Of a stretch of DNA of 61,062 bases, positions 60,861 to 61,062 are shown piece by piece; position 1 is the first letter of the stretch; every line of letters begins with the position of its first letter. The stretch comes from Alphaproteobacteria bacterium (GTDB taxonomy: Bacteria; Pseudomonadota; Alphaproteobacteria; GCA-2731375), in the NCBI GenBank assembly GCA_021776235.1, contig JAJFGG010000077.1:1-61062 (forward strand). The letters are read 5' to 3'. The notes beneath the pieces were generated by a model. It was not told the origin of the DNA. It searched no databases and saw only the letters and a list, made by a program, of their open reading frames with translations. The position numbers were made by a program, and so were the translations under genes.

Positions 60861-61062
60861 TTTCGTTCACGCAGTGCGCCTTCGGCGCACGCTCCACTGG
60901 GGCGGCGCAGGGGCGCCGGGCCGCAATTCGCGGCCGTTGGCTCTGTTTCGTTCACGCCGGCGCGCCCCTGGCGCGCTGGCTCCACGGGGGCGGCGCAGTA
61001 GCGCCGGGCCGCAATTCGCGGCCGTTGGCTCTTTTCGTTCACGCAATGCGCCCCTGGCGCAT
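60861..61062 (+). repeat. Tandem three-hairpin repeats, copies E1-E3 (cut by window end)
   Basis: Two full units (60861-60945 and 60946-61032) and the start of a third (61033) follow the capsid stop with a period of about 86 bp. Each has the stem order of the dispersed family: TGCGCC/GGCGCA or GCGCGCC/GGCGCGC, then GGCGC/GCGCC, then GGCCGC/GCGGCC. The paired changes in the first stem keep pairing. The window ends within unit 3. Confidence 0.85.

Noticed and set aside
60861-61062. CRISPR array
   Set aside because: The units are hairpin-rich, 86 bp long and have no unique spacers.
51548-61062. Diversity-generating retroelement, as in BPP-1
   Set aside because: No reverse transcriptase and no template/variable repeat pair seen in the visible half.

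Overview
The window looks like a GC-rich alphaproteobacterial chromosome segment (about 60% GC by eye) that runs into a phage region. I infer the lineage from gene content: many luciferase-like flavin oxidoreductases, CaiB/BaiF, UxaA, TauD, a UGSC selenoprotein and a DUF2927 lipoprotein. No rRNA, intact tRNA, integrase or CRISPR array was found. Both window ends lie inside members of one repeat family, so the window may be an assembly contig broken at repeats.

1-48.0 kb is a chromosomal catabolic and accessory region, densely packed in short operons of both orientations. It holds four luciferase-like monooxygenases, two Baeyer-Villiger-type flavin monooxygenases (one downstream of a dienelactone-hydrolase-like enzyme), a molybdopterin oxidoreductase, a TauD dioxygenase and VOC proteins. 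CoA-ester enzymes (CaiB/BaiF, crotonase, MaoC-like, thioesterases) are scattered through it. There is an altronate-dehydratase/SDR/HAD operon for a sugar acid and a RidA/threonine-dehydratase pair that makes and clears enamines. Other genes are an MCP, a large MscS-type channel translationally coupled to a membrane ferredoxin, an ArsR regulator facing an ABM-domain gene, arsC, recQ and an amidase. The most striking gene is at 4109-4630: an in-frame TGA sits in a U-G-S-C motif and is followed by a SECIS-like hairpin, so the gene reads as one selenoprotein rather than two fragments.

48.0-61.06 kb is a T7/BPP-1-like podoviral (prophage) module: terminase small and large subunits, a LamG-type tail or fibre protein, portal, Bbp19-like protein, scaffold-like protein, a 52-residue ORF and the major capsid protein. 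Upstream of the terminase is a roughly 3-kb cargo island bounded by two diverged copies of a ~300-bp promoter/short-RNA/terminator unit. It contains a chimeric DUF6973-like protein whose N-terminus resembles the C-terminal segment of the phage's own scaffold, a 265-bp multi-hairpin MITE-like element that supplies this gene's stop codon, and two paralogous membrane-anchored proteins. A DUF2927 lipoprotein and a GNAT acetyltransferase sit as extra genes inside the virion cluster.

Two non-coding signals recur. One is a three-hairpin 3'-UTR repeat, twice joined to a 36-bp CTAG-ended hairpin, found directly behind stop codons. The other is an intergenic motif in front of several genes, including an exact 21-base match between two loci.
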